From Serratia fonticola (GTDB lineage: Bacteria; Pseudomonadota; Gammaproteobacteria; Enterobacterales; Enterobacteriaceae): a stretch of DNA of 64,000 bases. Below are positions 26,441 through 35,776 of the stretch, in pieces (positions within the stretch are counted from its first letter, which is position 1; each line of letters begins with the position of its first letter). Position numbers and translations under genes: made by a program. The notes below the pieces were generated by a model. The model was given only the letters and a program-made list of their open reading frames with translations, did not search any database and was not told where the DNA came from. Where the stretch lies: NCBI RefSeq assembly GCF_006715025.1, contig NZ_VFMK01000001.1, positions 4,960,001 through 5,024,000 on the forward strand, given 5' to 3'.

Positions 26441-28675
26441 TCAGTTGCCGTGCAAACGCTTGGCATCGATCACATCCGGCAACTGATTAAGTTTGGCCAG
26501 CACGCGCCCCAACACAACCTGGTTGTAGATTTCGATGTCCATATCAATGGTAGCCAACTGCTTTTTAGTATCGCTCCGGCTGGCTACGCCCAATACGTTC
26601 ACCTTTTCGTTGGCCAGTATCGTGGTGATATCACGCAGCAGGCCGCTGCGATCGTTTGCCACTACGCGCACCACCAGCGAGTAACCGCTGGAATAGCTTT
26701 CACCCCAGACGGCATCCACGATACGCTCCGGCGCATGGGATTGCAGTTCGGCTAATTGATCGCAATCGGACCGGTGGATCGAAATGCCACGCCCTTGCGT
26801 GATAAAGCCGACAATGTCATCACCCGGGATCGGCTGGCAGCAGCGAGCAATATGATGCATCAGGTTACCCACGCCCTCGACCACAACGCGGCCTTTATCC
26901 TTGTTGCGGGTTGCGGCTGGCGGCGCTTTCTGTTGCGTCAATTGGCGCAACGCTTCGCGATCCTGTTCTTCAGCGCTCGGCTTATTCAGCTTGCCCTGCA
27001 GGAAATTCACCATCTGATTCAGGCGAATATCACCACCACCGATCCCCGCCAGCACTTCATCCAATGAGTTGACGTTATAGCGCGGGATCAGCAGCTTTTC
27101 GGCTTCTCTTAAACTGATACCGAGATGTTCCAGCTCATTGTCCAGCATCTGCTTACCCGCCAGGATGTTTTTATCGCGATCCTGTTTGCGGAACCAGTTG
27201 TGGATCTTGGATCGCCCGCGGCTGGTAGTGACATAGCCCAGGTTCGGGTTCAGCCAGTCTCGGCTCGGGTTAGGCTGCTTCTGGGTGATGATTTCAATCT
27301 GATCGCCCATCTGCAACTGGTAGGTAAAGGGCACAATACGGCCACCGATTTTGGCGCCGATGCAACGGTGGCCCACATCGCTGTGAATATGGTAAGCAAA
27401 GTCGAGCGGTGTTGATCCGGCCGGCAGATCCACTACATCACCTTTTGGCGTAAACACATAAACGCGATCGTCGAATACCTGGCTGCGGACTTCGTCGAGC
27501 ATTTCGCCAGAGTCTGCCATCTCTTCTTGCCAGGCAATCAGCTTACGCAACCAGGCGATACGCTCTTCATAGCCTGAACGCGCCGTGACTACCGCGCCTT
27601 CTTTATACTTCCAGTGTGCGGCCACGCCCAGTTCAGCGTCCTCGTGCATCTGGCGGGTACGGATCTGGATTTCCAGCGTTTTCCCCCGTGGCCCAAGCAC
27701 AACGGTATGGATCGATTGATAGCCATTCGGTTTCGGGTTGGCAACGTAGTCGTCAAACTCATCCGGCAGATGGCGAAAATGCGTATGCACGATGCCCAAA
27801 GCCGCATAGCAATCCTGCAGGCGTTCCACCACAACGCGCACTGCGCGCACGTCGAACAGTTCGTCAAACGCCAACGATTTCTTCTGCATCTTGCGCCAGA
27901 TGCTGTAAATGTGTTTCGGGCGGCCATAAATTTCCGCTTTGATACCTTCGTTATCCATCGCCTTATGCAGCGAGGCAACAAAGTCATCAATAAACTGTTC
28001 ACGATCGATACGGCGCTCATGCAGCAGCTTGGCAATGCGTTTGTATTCATCCGGGTGCAGGTAACGGAAACAGAAATCTTCCAGTTCCCATTTCAGTTGG
28101 CCAATACCGAGCCGATTGGCCAGCGGGGCATAAATATTGGAGCACTCTTTAGCGGCCAATACGCGCTCGTCTTCCGGCGCATCCTTCACTTCCCGCAGAT
28201 GGGCGATCCGCTCCGCCAGTTTGATTACCACGCAGCGGAAATCTTCCACCATCGCCAGCAGCATCCGACGAACGTTATCGACCTGTTCGGAGCCCATTGA
28301 GTCATTATGAGTGGCTTTCAGTTGGCGGATGGCGTCCATGTCGCGTACGCCATGAACCAGCGAGGTAATGCCAGTACCGAACGTTTCGGTCAGCGTGGCT
28401 TCCGGCACAATGCCCGCGTCCACCAGCGGGAACAGCAGCGCCGCACGCATACTGTCATTATCCATGCTGAGGGTCGACAGGATCTCCACCATTTCCAGGC
28501 CGCGCCACAGCAACAGTGGCGCATTGGGATGACTTTGGGTCTGCTGCTCACAATAACGCCAGGTTGCGGCTAATCGCTCACATGACTGCGGGTTGGGAAG
28601 CCCCAGGCTGGCGATCCAATCGTCAAGCGCGAATTCACCCGCCGTATTCAGATGTGCACTTCTTACCGCAACCAT
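26441..28675 (-). CDS. relA: (p)ppGpp synthetase RelA
   Basis: The ribosome-associated stringent-response enzyme that makes (p)ppGpp from ATP and GTP or GDP during amino-acid starvation. Its 744 residues equal E. coli RelA. In order: an inactive HD-like hydrolase domain, the synthetase domain with NPKPNGYQSIHTVV, a TGS domain with VFTPKGDVVDLPAGSTPLDF, and the C-terminal zinc-finger and ACT domains (VVRVVANDRSGLLRDITTIL). It lies nine bases after rlmD, probably co-transcribed. Confidence 0.98.
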   Translation of the reverse strand: MVAVRSAHLNTAGEFALDDWIASLGLPNPQSCERLAATWRYCEQQTQSHPNAPLLLWRGLEMVEILSTLSMDNDSMRAALLFPLVDAGIVPEATLTETFGTGITSLVHGVRDMDAIRQLKATHNDSMGSEQVDNVRRMLLAMVEDFRCVVIKLAERIAHLREVKDAPEDERVLAAKECSNIYAPLANRLGIGQLKWELEDFCFRYLHPDEYKRIAKLLHERRIDREQFIDDFVASLHKAMDNEGIKAEIYGRPKHIYSIWRKMQKKSLAFDELFDVRAVRVVVERLQDCYAALGIVHTHFRHLPDEFDDYVANPKPNGYQSIHTVVLGPRGKTLEIQIRTRQMHEDAELGVAAHWKYKEGAVVTARSGYEERIAWLRKLIAWQEEMADSGEMLDEVRSQVFDDRVYVFTPKGDVVDLPAGSTPLDFAYHIHSDVGHRCIGAKIGGRIVPFTYQLQMGDQIEIITQKQPNPSRDWLNPNLGYVTTSRGRSKIHNWFRKQDRDKNILAGKQMLDNELEHLGISLREAEKLLIPRYNVNSLDEVLAGIGGGDIRLNQMVNFLQGKLNKPSAEEQDREALRQLTQQKAPPAATRNKDKGRVVVEGVGNLMHHIARCCQPIPGDDIVGFITQGRGISIHRSDCDQLAELQSHAPERIVDAVWGESYSSGYSLVVRVVANDRSGLLRDITTILANEKVNVLGVASRSDTKKQLATIDMDIEIYNQVVLGRVLAKLNQLPDVIDAKRLHGN

Positions 28676-28684
28676 ACCTTCTCC

Positions 28685-30028
28685 CTACTTTACAGCGACC
28701 CGGGACGCGTTGGTAAATAGCGCCATGGATTCAAGATGCCCCGTATGCGGAAACATATCCAGCATCCGCACGCGGGCAAGACGATAACCGGCCGCCAGCA
28801 ACACTTTGCTGTCGCGTGCCAGCGTCGTGGGATTACAGGAAACGTAAACCACGCGCTCTGGTGCCAGTTTTACAATATGTGACATCACGCCAGGCGCGCC
28901 AGCGCGGGCAGGATCCAGCATCACCTTATCAAATCCCTGTGCTGCCCAAGGTTGCTGCGCAACATCATCCTCCAGATTCTCATGGAAAAATGACACATTA
29001 GTCAGCAAATTCTTATGTGCATTATATTGCCCATTCGCTACCAGCGTGGCAACACCTTCAATTCCCACCACCGCTTTGGCACGTCGCGCCAGCGGCAGGG
29101 TAAAATTGCCCATCCCGCAAAACAGATCCAATATGCGATCATTGGGCCCTACGTCCAGCCATTCAAGGGCCTGGGCCACCATTTGCTGATTTACCGCATC
29201 ATTTACCTGAATAAAATCACGCGGACTGAATTCTAAGCGTAGCCCGTCGACCTGATAATACGGCGTTTCGCCACACAGTTTTTCGAGCCGATCGCTATCT
29301 GGTGCCAAAAAAACCGTGACGTTTTCTTGCTGGGCAAAACACCGTAAAGCCTGACGGTCGCTCTCCTGCAGCGGGTCCAGATGCCGCAGCACCAATACCG
29401 GGCCATTATCCGCCAGCACCAGCTCCGCATGCCCCAGGCGCTTGACGCCCTGAAGCGCACTCAGGCATTCCCGGAGCGGCGCTAACAACTGCTCTAGCTC
29501 GGGAACCAATACCGGACACTGTTTCACCGCAACCAGTTCAGCAGACGCCGCCTGGCGAAAGCCCATCAGCAACGTCTGGCGTTTTGGCTGCCACAAGAGC
29601 CCCAGACGGGCGCGTCGACGATAGCCATATTGCGGCCCGGAAATGACCGGTTCCAACTGTGGCGTTATCCCGGTTTCGCGGCCGATCATCCTGCTCAAGG
29701 CTGCCGACTTACTCTGTTGCTGTAACGCCGCCGAAGCATGTTGCTGCTGACAGCCCCCACACACGCCAAAGTGCGGGCAACGCGGCTCAAGCCGCTGCGG
29801 GCTGCGATTCAATAAACGTTTCAACTTGCCTTTGGCAAAGTGCCGTTTGTCTTCTGTAAGCTGAATTTCAGCCTGTTCGCCCGGTAAAACACCGGCAACA
29901 AACACCGTTTTGCCCTCATGGCGTGCCACTCCCTGGCCGAACGGATCCAGGTCCGTTACCGTCACGGTTAATATTTGTGTCGCTTGCCGGGTCGTCACAC
30001 GGCGTTTGGGAGAGTAGAATTGCGCCAT
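28685..30028 (-). CDS. rlmD: 23S rRNA (uracil-1939 C5)-methyltransferase
   Basis: Methylates U1939 of 23S rRNA with SAM. It has 447 residues (E. coli 433), starting MAQFYSPKRR as in E. coli. A TRAM domain at the N-terminus, iron-sulfur cysteines in CPHFGVCGGCQQQ, the SAM-binding region LDLFCGMGNFTLPLAR and the catalytic cysteine in VYVSCNPTTLARD are all visible. It is divergent from barA with a 64-bp gap that must hold both promoters. Confidence 0.97.
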   Translation of the reverse strand: MAQFYSPKRRVTTRQATQILTVTVTDLDPFGQGVARHEGKTVFVAGVLPGEQAEIQLTEDKRHFAKGKLKRLLNRSPQRLEPRCPHFGVCGGCQQQHASAALQQQSKSAALSRMIGRETGITPQLEPVISGPQYGYRRRARLGLLWQPKRQTLLMGFRQAASAELVAVKQCPVLVPELEQLLAPLRECLSALQGVKRLGHAELVLADNGPVLVLRHLDPLQESDRQALRCFAQQENVTVFLAPDSDRLEKLCGETPYYQVDGLRLEFSPRDFIQVNDAVNQQMVAQALEWLDVGPNDRILDLFCGMGNFTLPLARRAKAVVGIEGVATLVANGQYNAHKNLLTNVSFFHENLEDDVAQQPWAAQGFDKVMLDPARAGAPGVMSHIVKLAPERVVYVSCNPTTLARDSKVLLAAGYRLARVRMLDMFPHTGHLESMALFTNASRVAVK

Positions 30029-30092
30029 ATTTGTCGATTGAGTGCTGGTTCGTTGCTAGGATTAGCTACCAATTCTCCCACATTGGAATCCC

Positions 30093-32825
30093 ATGACCAA
30101 ATACAGCTTGCGCGCGCGCATGATGATCCTGATCTTGGCACCGACGTTATTGATCGGTTTGCTGCTCAGCACCTTCTTTGTAGTGCATCGCTACAACGAG
30201 CTGCAAGAGCAATTGGTTGATGCGGGCGCCAGCATCATCGAACCTCTGGCGGTCGCCAGCGAATACGGCATGACCTTCCGCAGCCGTGAATCGGTCCGGC
30301 AACTGGTGAGCCTGCTGCATCGTCGCCATTCCGATATCGTCCGTTCGATCACCGTTTTTGACGCGCAAAACAACCTGTTTGTCACTTCCAATTATCACCA
30401 TAATTATACCCAGTTACAGTTGCCCAAAGGTGTGCCAGTCCCCACCGAACTGATGCTGACCCGGCGCGGGAATTCATTGATCCTGAGAACGCCGATCCTC
30501 CCTGAGGCAAAGTACCCGGACGAAAGCGCGAGCGGTGAGGCGCCCCATGAAAACAATCTGGGCTACGTGGCGATCGAGCTGGATCTGCAGTCGGTTCGAC
30601 TGCAGCAATATAAAGAGGTCTTCGTTTCGACCCTGCTGCTGCTGCTGTGCATGTGTATCGCTATTCTGTTTGCGTATCGCCTGATGCGTGACGTGACGGG
30701 CCCGATCCGCAATATGGTCAATACCGTCGATCGTATCCGCCGGGGGCAACTGGACAGCCGGGTGGAAGGCTTTATGCTCGGCGAATTACATATGCTGAAA
30801 AACGGTATCAACTCGATGGCGATGTCGCTGACTGCCTACCATGAGGAGATGCAGCAAAATATCGATCAGGCGACCTCCGATCTGCGTGAAACCTTAGAGC
30901 AGATGGAGATCCAGAACGTTGAACTGGATCTGGCGAAGAAGCGGGCGCAGGAAGCCGCACGTATCAAATCCGAATTTCTGGCCAACATGTCGCACGAGCT
31001 GCGAACCCCGCTCAATGGCGTGATTGGCTTTACGCGCCAAATGCTGAAAACCGATCTCAGTGCGACCCAGACCGACTATCTGCAAACCATCGAGCGCTCG
31101 GCCAATAATCTGCTGACCATCATCAACGACGTGCTGGACTTCTCCAAACTGGAGGCCGGTAAACTGGTGCTGGAGCATATTCCGTTCGCACTGCGGGAAA
31201 CGCTGGACGAAGTGATTGTACTTCTGGCTCCTAGCGCGCACGAAAAGGGGCTCGAGCTGACGCTGGACGTACAAAATGACGTGCCTGAACAGGTGATTGG
31301 TGATTCATTGCGTCTGCAACAGGTGATCACCAACCTGCTCGGTAATGCGATCAAATTTACCGAAACTGGCAATATCGATATCCGTGTGGAACTGCGCAAT
31401 CAGCTGGAGCGCCAAGTGGAACTGGAAGTCCAGATCCACGATACCGGCATCGGTATTTCTGAACGGCAGCAATCACAACTCTTTCAGGCGTTCCGTCAGG
31501 CTGATGCCAGCATTTCGCGCCGCCACGGCGGCACCGGGCTCGGCCTGGTGATTACCCAGAAGCTGGTGAAGGAAATGGGTGGGGATATCAACTTCCATAG
31601 CCAGCTAAACCGTGGCTCTACCTTCTGGTTCCACATCACGTTAGACCTTAACGAAGGCATGTTGTCACTGCCGCCAAGCCTGCCGGATCTGCGTGGCAAA
31701 ACCCTGGCCTATATCGAAGCCAACCCAACGGCAGCAAAAGCGACGCTGAACATGCTGAGCGTCACCCAATTGGTGGTCACCCATTCCCCTACGCTGGGGC
31801 AATTGCCGAAAAATGAATACGACTTCTTGTTGGTAGGCGTTCCGATCCCTTACAGAGATACTATCAACCAACACCGTGACAGACTGATAGACTCCCTGAA
31901 GATTGCCGAGCGAGTGATCCTGGCACTGCCTAGCCAGTCACAAATCGATGCCGAAGAAATGAAAAAGCTCGGGGCCATTGGTTGCCTGACCAAACCGATT
32001 AGCAGTAATCGTCTGTATCCACTGCTGCGTATGGAGCCCCCGCAACGCTTGCATGCTCCAGCGGCGCGTAAACGCTTACCGCTGACGGTGATGGCGGTAG
32101 ATGATAACCCGGCCAACCTGAAGCTGATTGGCGCCTTACTGGAAGAACAGGTAGTAAAAACGTTGTTGTGTGAGAGTGGTGAAGAGGCTATCGCCATGGC
32201 GCGTGATAACGTGCTGGATATGATTTTGATGGATATTCAGATGCCGAATATCGACGGTATCCAGGCCAGTGAACTGATCCGCCAGATGCCGCACCATAAC
32301 TCAACGCCTATCATTGCCGTGACGGCACACGCAGTGAGTGGCGAACGCGAATATCTGTTACAGGCAGGAATGGATGACTATCTGGCGAAACCGATCGATG
32401 AAGCCATGCTGACGCAGGTGCTTTCACGCTATCACACCGTCGATGTTGAACCGGACCCCATCAAACCGCGAGCCCCGGCTGAACCACCGCTATCACTGGA
32501 TTGGCCATTGGCATTACGCCAGGCAGCCAATAAGGAGGATCTGGCGCGCGATCTGCTACAGATGCTGGTCGATTTCCTGCCACAGGTCAACGACAGGGTT
32601 AAAGCGCTATTGGACGGCGGGCCGGATGAAGGCATTCTCGATCTGATCCACAAGCTGCACGGCAGTTGCAGTTATAGCGGCGTTCCCCGTCTCAAACAGC
32701 TCTGTTTTTACCTTGAGCAGCAGTTACGCCAAGGCGTCAGCAGCAGCGATCTGGAACCGGAATGGCTGGAACTGCTGGATGAGATTGAGCTGGTGAAAAC
32801 CGAGGCGAGCTTCCAATTAGGGTAA
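30093..32825 (+). CDS. barA: Hybrid sensor histidine kinase BarA
   Basis: The tripartite sensor that phosphorylates UvrY and so controls the CsrB/CsrC-CsrA carbon-storage system in response to short-chain acids. It has 910 residues (E. coli 918). Order: transmembrane helix about 9-30, periplasmic domain, helix about 176-197, HAMP, histidine kinase with H301 in NMSHELRTPLN and ATP-binding motifs DTGIGIS and GTGLGL, receiver with D714 in LMDIQMPN, and Hpt domain with H856 in LHGSCSYSG. All three phosphorelay residues are present. It is convergent with garK. Confidence 0.98.
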   Translation: MTKYSLRARMMILILAPTLLIGLLLSTFFVVHRYNELQEQLVDAGASIIEPLAVASEYGMTFRSRESVRQLVSLLHRRHSDIVRSITVFDAQNNLFVTSNYHHNYTQLQLPKGVPVPTELMLTRRGNSLILRTPILPEAKYPDESASGEAPHENNLGYVAIELDLQSVRLQQYKEVFVSTLLLLLCMCIAILFAYRLMRDVTGPIRNMVNTVDRIRRGQLDSRVEGFMLGELHMLKNGINSMAMSLTAYHEEMQQNIDQATSDLRETLEQMEIQNVELDLAKKRAQEAARIKSEFLANMSHELRTPLNGVIGFTRQMLKTDLSATQTDYLQTIERSANNLLTIINDVLDFSKLEAGKLVLEHIPFALRETLDEVIVLLAPSAHEKGLELTLDVQNDVPEQVIGDSLRLQQVITNLLGNAIKFTETGNIDIRVELRNQLERQVELEVQIHDTGIGISERQQSQLFQAFRQADASISRRHGGTGLGLVITQKLVKEMGGDINFHSQLNRGSTFWFHITLDLNEGMLSLPPSLPDLRGKTLAYIEANPTAAKATLNMLSVTQLVVTHSPTLGQLPKNEYDFLLVGVPIPYRDTINQHRDRLIDSLKIAERVILALPSQSQIDAEEMKKLGAIGCLTKPISSNRLYPLLRMEPPQRLHAPAARKRLPLTVMAVDDNPANLKLIGALLEEQVVKTLLCESGEEAIAMARDNVLDMILMDIQMPNIDGIQASELIRQMPHHNSTPIIAVTAHAVSGEREYLLQAGMDDYLAKPIDEAMLTQVLSRYHTVDVEPDPIKPRAPAEPPLSLDWPLALRQAANKEDLARDLLQMLVDFLPQVNDRVKALLDGGPDEGILDLIHKLHGSCSYSGVPRLKQLCFYLEQQLRQGVSSSDLEPEWLELLDEIELVKTEASFQLG

Positions 32826-32831
32826 AGAGGT

Positions 32832-32853
32832 GCCCCTTCGACAAGAAAGGGGC
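32832..32853. terminator. Hairpin between convergent barA and garK
   Basis: GCCCCTT and AAGGGGC form a perfect 7-bp stem around an 8-base loop, six bases after the barA stop and eight before the garK stop on the other strand. It probably works for both directions. Confidence 0.65.
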
Positions 32854-32861
32854 AAACCTGG

Positions 32862-33998
32862 CTAACATTGGGTAATTTTGATGACTGCGGCAATATTGCG
32901 CGCCGCCATCCTTACATTCTCCCCGGCATTGACCAGGGCTTCCTCCAACGTGCAGATATGATGCAGTACGCTGAAAACCGCATCGACCCCCTGTTGGTGT
33001 ACCACGCCAGCATCCGAACTCAGGCTTCCGGCAATACCAATCACCGGCTTGTGATAACGCTTGGCCACCTTGGCTACCCCTATCGGCACCTTGCCATTAA
33101 GACTCTGGCTATCGATCCGCCCCTCACCGGTGATGACCAAAGTGGCATCGCGTACCAGTTCGTCAAGCCCTAACGCATCGGTGACAATCTCAATCCCCTG
33201 GCGTAGTTCTGCGTGACAAAAAGCCAATAATGCCGCCCCCATTCCCCCGGCAGCTCCCGCTCCTGCCGCATTTTCAACATCGATATCCAGCCAGTACTTA
33301 ATCATGTCAGCGTAATGGTGTAATGCGCGATCCAACTGTTCCACCATGTGTGGTGTGGCCCCTTTCTGCGGGCCGAAAATCGCCGAAGCGCCGTTGCTGC
33401 CGGTGAGTGGATTGGTCACATCACAAGCAATCTCAAAATGACACTGATAAATACGCGGATCCAACTCGCTGATATCAATGCGGGCCAACCGGGCCAGCTC
33501 TTCACCACCAAAACCCAGCTCTTTATCCTGGCTATCCAGCAACCGAGCCCCTAATGCCTGCACCATGCCAGCACCACCGTCGTTAGTAGCGCTACCGCCG
33601 ATACCGATAATGCAATGTTTCACTCCCCGATCCAGCGCGTGGCGGATCAGTTCCCCCGTGCCATAAGATGTTGTTTTCATCGGGTTACGCTGTTGACCAG
33701 GCACCAGTTCCAAACCGCTGGCGGCCGCCATTTCAATAAAAGCGCTCTGTCCATCTCCTGACAGGCCGAAAAAAGCCATCACCGTCTCGCCCAACGGACC
33801 GGTGACCTGCACATCAATCTTAAGGCCTGCGGTAGCCGCCACCATCGCCGCCACCGTACCCTCTCCCCCATCTGCCATGGGGAGTTTCAGATAGCAGGCC
33901 TGTGGGAACACCTCCCGAAAGCCAGCCTCAATACAAGAGGCCACTTCAAAAGCAGTCAGGCTTTCTTTGAACGAATCCGGCGCAATCACTATTTTCAT
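32862..33998 (-). CDS. garK: Glycerate 2-kinase
   Basis: Phosphorylates D-glycerate to 2-phosphoglycerate, the last step of glucarate and galactarate degradation; the product feeds enolase. It has 378 residues, close to E. coli GarK (381). The glycine-rich segments PMADGGEGTV, GIGGSATNDGGAGMVQALG and VITGEGRIDSQSLNGK are hallmarks of the family. GlxK, the allantoin-pathway paralogue, is an alternative name, but the neighbours garR and garL favour GarK. It is the last gene of gudPD-garLRK. Confidence 0.95.
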   Translation of the reverse strand: MKIVIAPDSFKESLTAFEVASCIEAGFREVFPQACYLKLPMADGGEGTVAAMVAATAGLKIDVQVTGPLGETVMAFFGLSGDGQSAFIEMAAASGLELVPGQQRNPMKTTSYGTGELIRHALDRGVKHCIIGIGGSATNDGGAGMVQALGARLLDSQDKELGFGGEELARLARIDISELDPRIYQCHFEIACDVTNPLTGSNGASAIFGPQKGATPHMVEQLDRALHHYADMIKYWLDIDVENAAGAGAAGGMGAALLAFCHAELRQGIEIVTDALGLDELVRDATLVITGEGRIDSQSLNGKVPIGVAKVAKRYHKPVIGIAGSLSSDAGVVHQQGVDAVFSVLHHICTLEEALVNAGENVRMAARNIAAVIKITQC

Positions 33999-34082
33999 AT
34001 GTTGTCAGTTCCCTCGCGACCCGAGCGGTAGGGGCCGAGATATCCAGCCCCGCAGTGTTGACGGGCACAACCTCCAAAGCCC

Positions 34083-34967
34083 TTATCGGGTGACTTCCGC
34101 CTTGGCCAACTTTTCGTAATAACACGCCAGTGCACTGTGATCGGCATTACTCAAACCATCAGCACGCAGTGCCTGCATCATTTCCATTACCGCCGCGGTC
34201 AGCGGCAACTGGGCCCCAACACCATGGGACGTATCCAGCGCATTGGCCAGATCCTTGATGTGTAAATCGATGCGGAAACCCGGTTTGAAATTGCGATCCA
34301 TCACCATCGGTGCTTTGGCCTCCAATACCGTGCTACCTGCCAGCCCGCCGCGGATCGCCTGGAATACCAGGTCTGGGTTAACCCCGGCTTTGGTGGCCAG
34401 CACCAGCGCCTCAGACATCGCTGCTATATTGAGTGCCACAATCACCTGATTAGCCAATTTGGTCACATTACCGGCACCAATATCACCGGTATGCACAACC
34501 GAACCGGCCATGGCTTTCATGACGTCAAAGCAACGATCAAAAATCGCTTTGTCACCGCCCACCATCACCGACAACGTCGCATCTATCGCTTTAGGCTCTC
34601 CGCCGCTAACGGGAGCATCGAGCATAGCAATCTGTTTGGTGGCCAGGGCAGCGCTGATTTCGCGGCTTGCCAACGGGGCGATAGAGCTCATATCGATCAG
34701 CACGGTACCCGCTTTGGCCCCTTCTATCAGGCCATTCTCACCCAGCGCGACCTCTCGCACCTGCGGAGAGTTTGGCAACATGGTAATTACGATGTCGCTT
34801 TGTGCTGCCACCGCCTTTGGCGTGGCGGCAACGTCAGCCCCCAGTGCGGCCAGTTCGGTCACCGCTTCGGTATTGCGATCCATCACCACCAGCGAATAGC
34901 CTGCCCGCAGCAGGTTTTTGCTCATGGGCTTGCCCATAATCCCCAGGCCAATAAATCCAATTTTCAT
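34083..34967 (-). CDS. garR: 2-hydroxy-3-oxopropionate (tartronate semialdehyde) reductase
   Basis: Reduces tartronate semialdehyde to D-glycerate with NAD(P)H. A 294-residue member of the beta-hydroxyacid dehydrogenase family with N-terminal Rossmann motif GFIGLGIMGKPM and the catalytic lysine in GNVTKLANQ. ATG at 34967 (MKIGFIGLG), preceded by AAGGAG, gives the E. coli length; the upstream extension to 35144 overlaps garL and is rejected. The gap to garL is 10 bases. Confidence 0.96.
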   Translation of the reverse strand: MKIGFIGLGIMGKPMSKNLLRAGYSLVVMDRNTEAVTELAALGADVAATPKAVAAQSDIVITMLPNSPQVREVALGENGLIEGAKAGTVLIDMSSIAPLASREISAALATKQIAMLDAPVSGGEPKAIDATLSVMVGGDKAIFDRCFDVMKAMAGSVVHTGDIGAGNVTKLANQVIVALNIAAMSEALVLATKAGVNPDLVFQAIRGGLAGSTVLEAKAPMVMDRNFKPGFRIDLHIKDLANALDTSHGVGAQLPLTAAVMEMMQALRADGLSNADHSALACYYEKLAKAEVTR

Positions 34968-34977
34968 CCCGTTCTCC

Positions 34978-35751
34978 TTATTTACCACTGTGTTTAAACC
35001 GATCGCACAATGCCTGCGTGGCCGTGCGGAACACACCAAGATCGCTGCCAACGGCCACGAACCGGGCCCCCCATTCGAGATAGCGGCGAGCATCGGCCTC
35101 AGCCGGTGCCAGAATGCCGCAGGCTTTGCCGTGCGCACTGGCACGCTCGAAGATATGGCGAATCACCGCCTGCACCTCCGGATGATTTGGCTGGCCGAGA
35201 TAGCCCAGGGCAGCAGAAAGATCACCCGGCCCGACGAAGATGCCATCGACGCCAGCCACTGCCGCTATCGCATCCAGGTTATCGACCCCTTGCTGACTTT
35301 CGATCTGTACCAACACGGCAATCTGTTCGTTGATCTGGGCAAAATAGTCCGGCACGGTGCCATAGCCGTTGCTGCGATGAGAAACCGACACTCCGCGGAT
35401 CCCGACAGGGGGATAACGCGTCGACGCTACCGCAAGGCGTGCCTGCTCAGCACTTTCCACAAACGGGATCAAAAAGTTGTAGAAACCGATATCCAACAGA
35501 CGCTTGATGATCACCGGCTCGTTACAAGGTGGACGCACTACCGCCGCACTGGAACTCCCTTTCAGTGCCATCAGTTGTGGTACGAAGGTGGTGATATCAT
35601 TCGGTGCATGTTCGCCATCAAGCACCAACCAATCGAAACCGGCGAGCCCCAACACCTCGGTAGAGATCGGATTGGCAAGAGCTGACCAGCAACCGATCAG
35701 GGTTTCGCCCTCAAGCAATGACTGTCGAAAGCGGTTATGACAATTATTCAT
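34978..35751 (-). CDS. garL: 5-keto-4-deoxy-D-glucarate aldolase
   Basis: Cleaves 5-keto-4-deoxyglucarate to pyruvate and tartronate semialdehyde. It belongs to the HpcH/HpaI class II aldolase family; DWLVLDGEHAPND and the GPGDLSAALG segment are typical. ATG at 35751 (MNNCHNRFRQ) gives 257 residues (E. coli 256). The gene lies 25 bases after gudD and 10 before garR, so substrate cleavage and reduction of the product are encoded together. Confidence 0.95.
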   Translation of the reverse strand: MNNCHNRFRQSLLEGETLIGCWSALANPISTEVLGLAGFDWLVLDGEHAPNDITTFVPQLMALKGSSSAAVVRPPCNEPVIIKRLLDIGFYNFLIPFVESAEQARLAVASTRYPPVGIRGVSVSHRSNGYGTVPDYFAQINEQIAVLVQIESQQGVDNLDAIAAVAGVDGIFVGPGDLSAALGYLGQPNHPEVQAVIRHIFERASAHGKACGILAPAEADARRYLEWGARFVAVGSDLGVFRTATQALCDRFKHSGK

Positions 35752-35776
35752 CACATTTCCTCTGTTCACGGGCGCG

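Noticed and set aside
34968..35144. Long N-terminal extension of garR
   Set aside because: It would overlap garL; the ATG at 34967 has a good ribosome-binding site and gives the family length.
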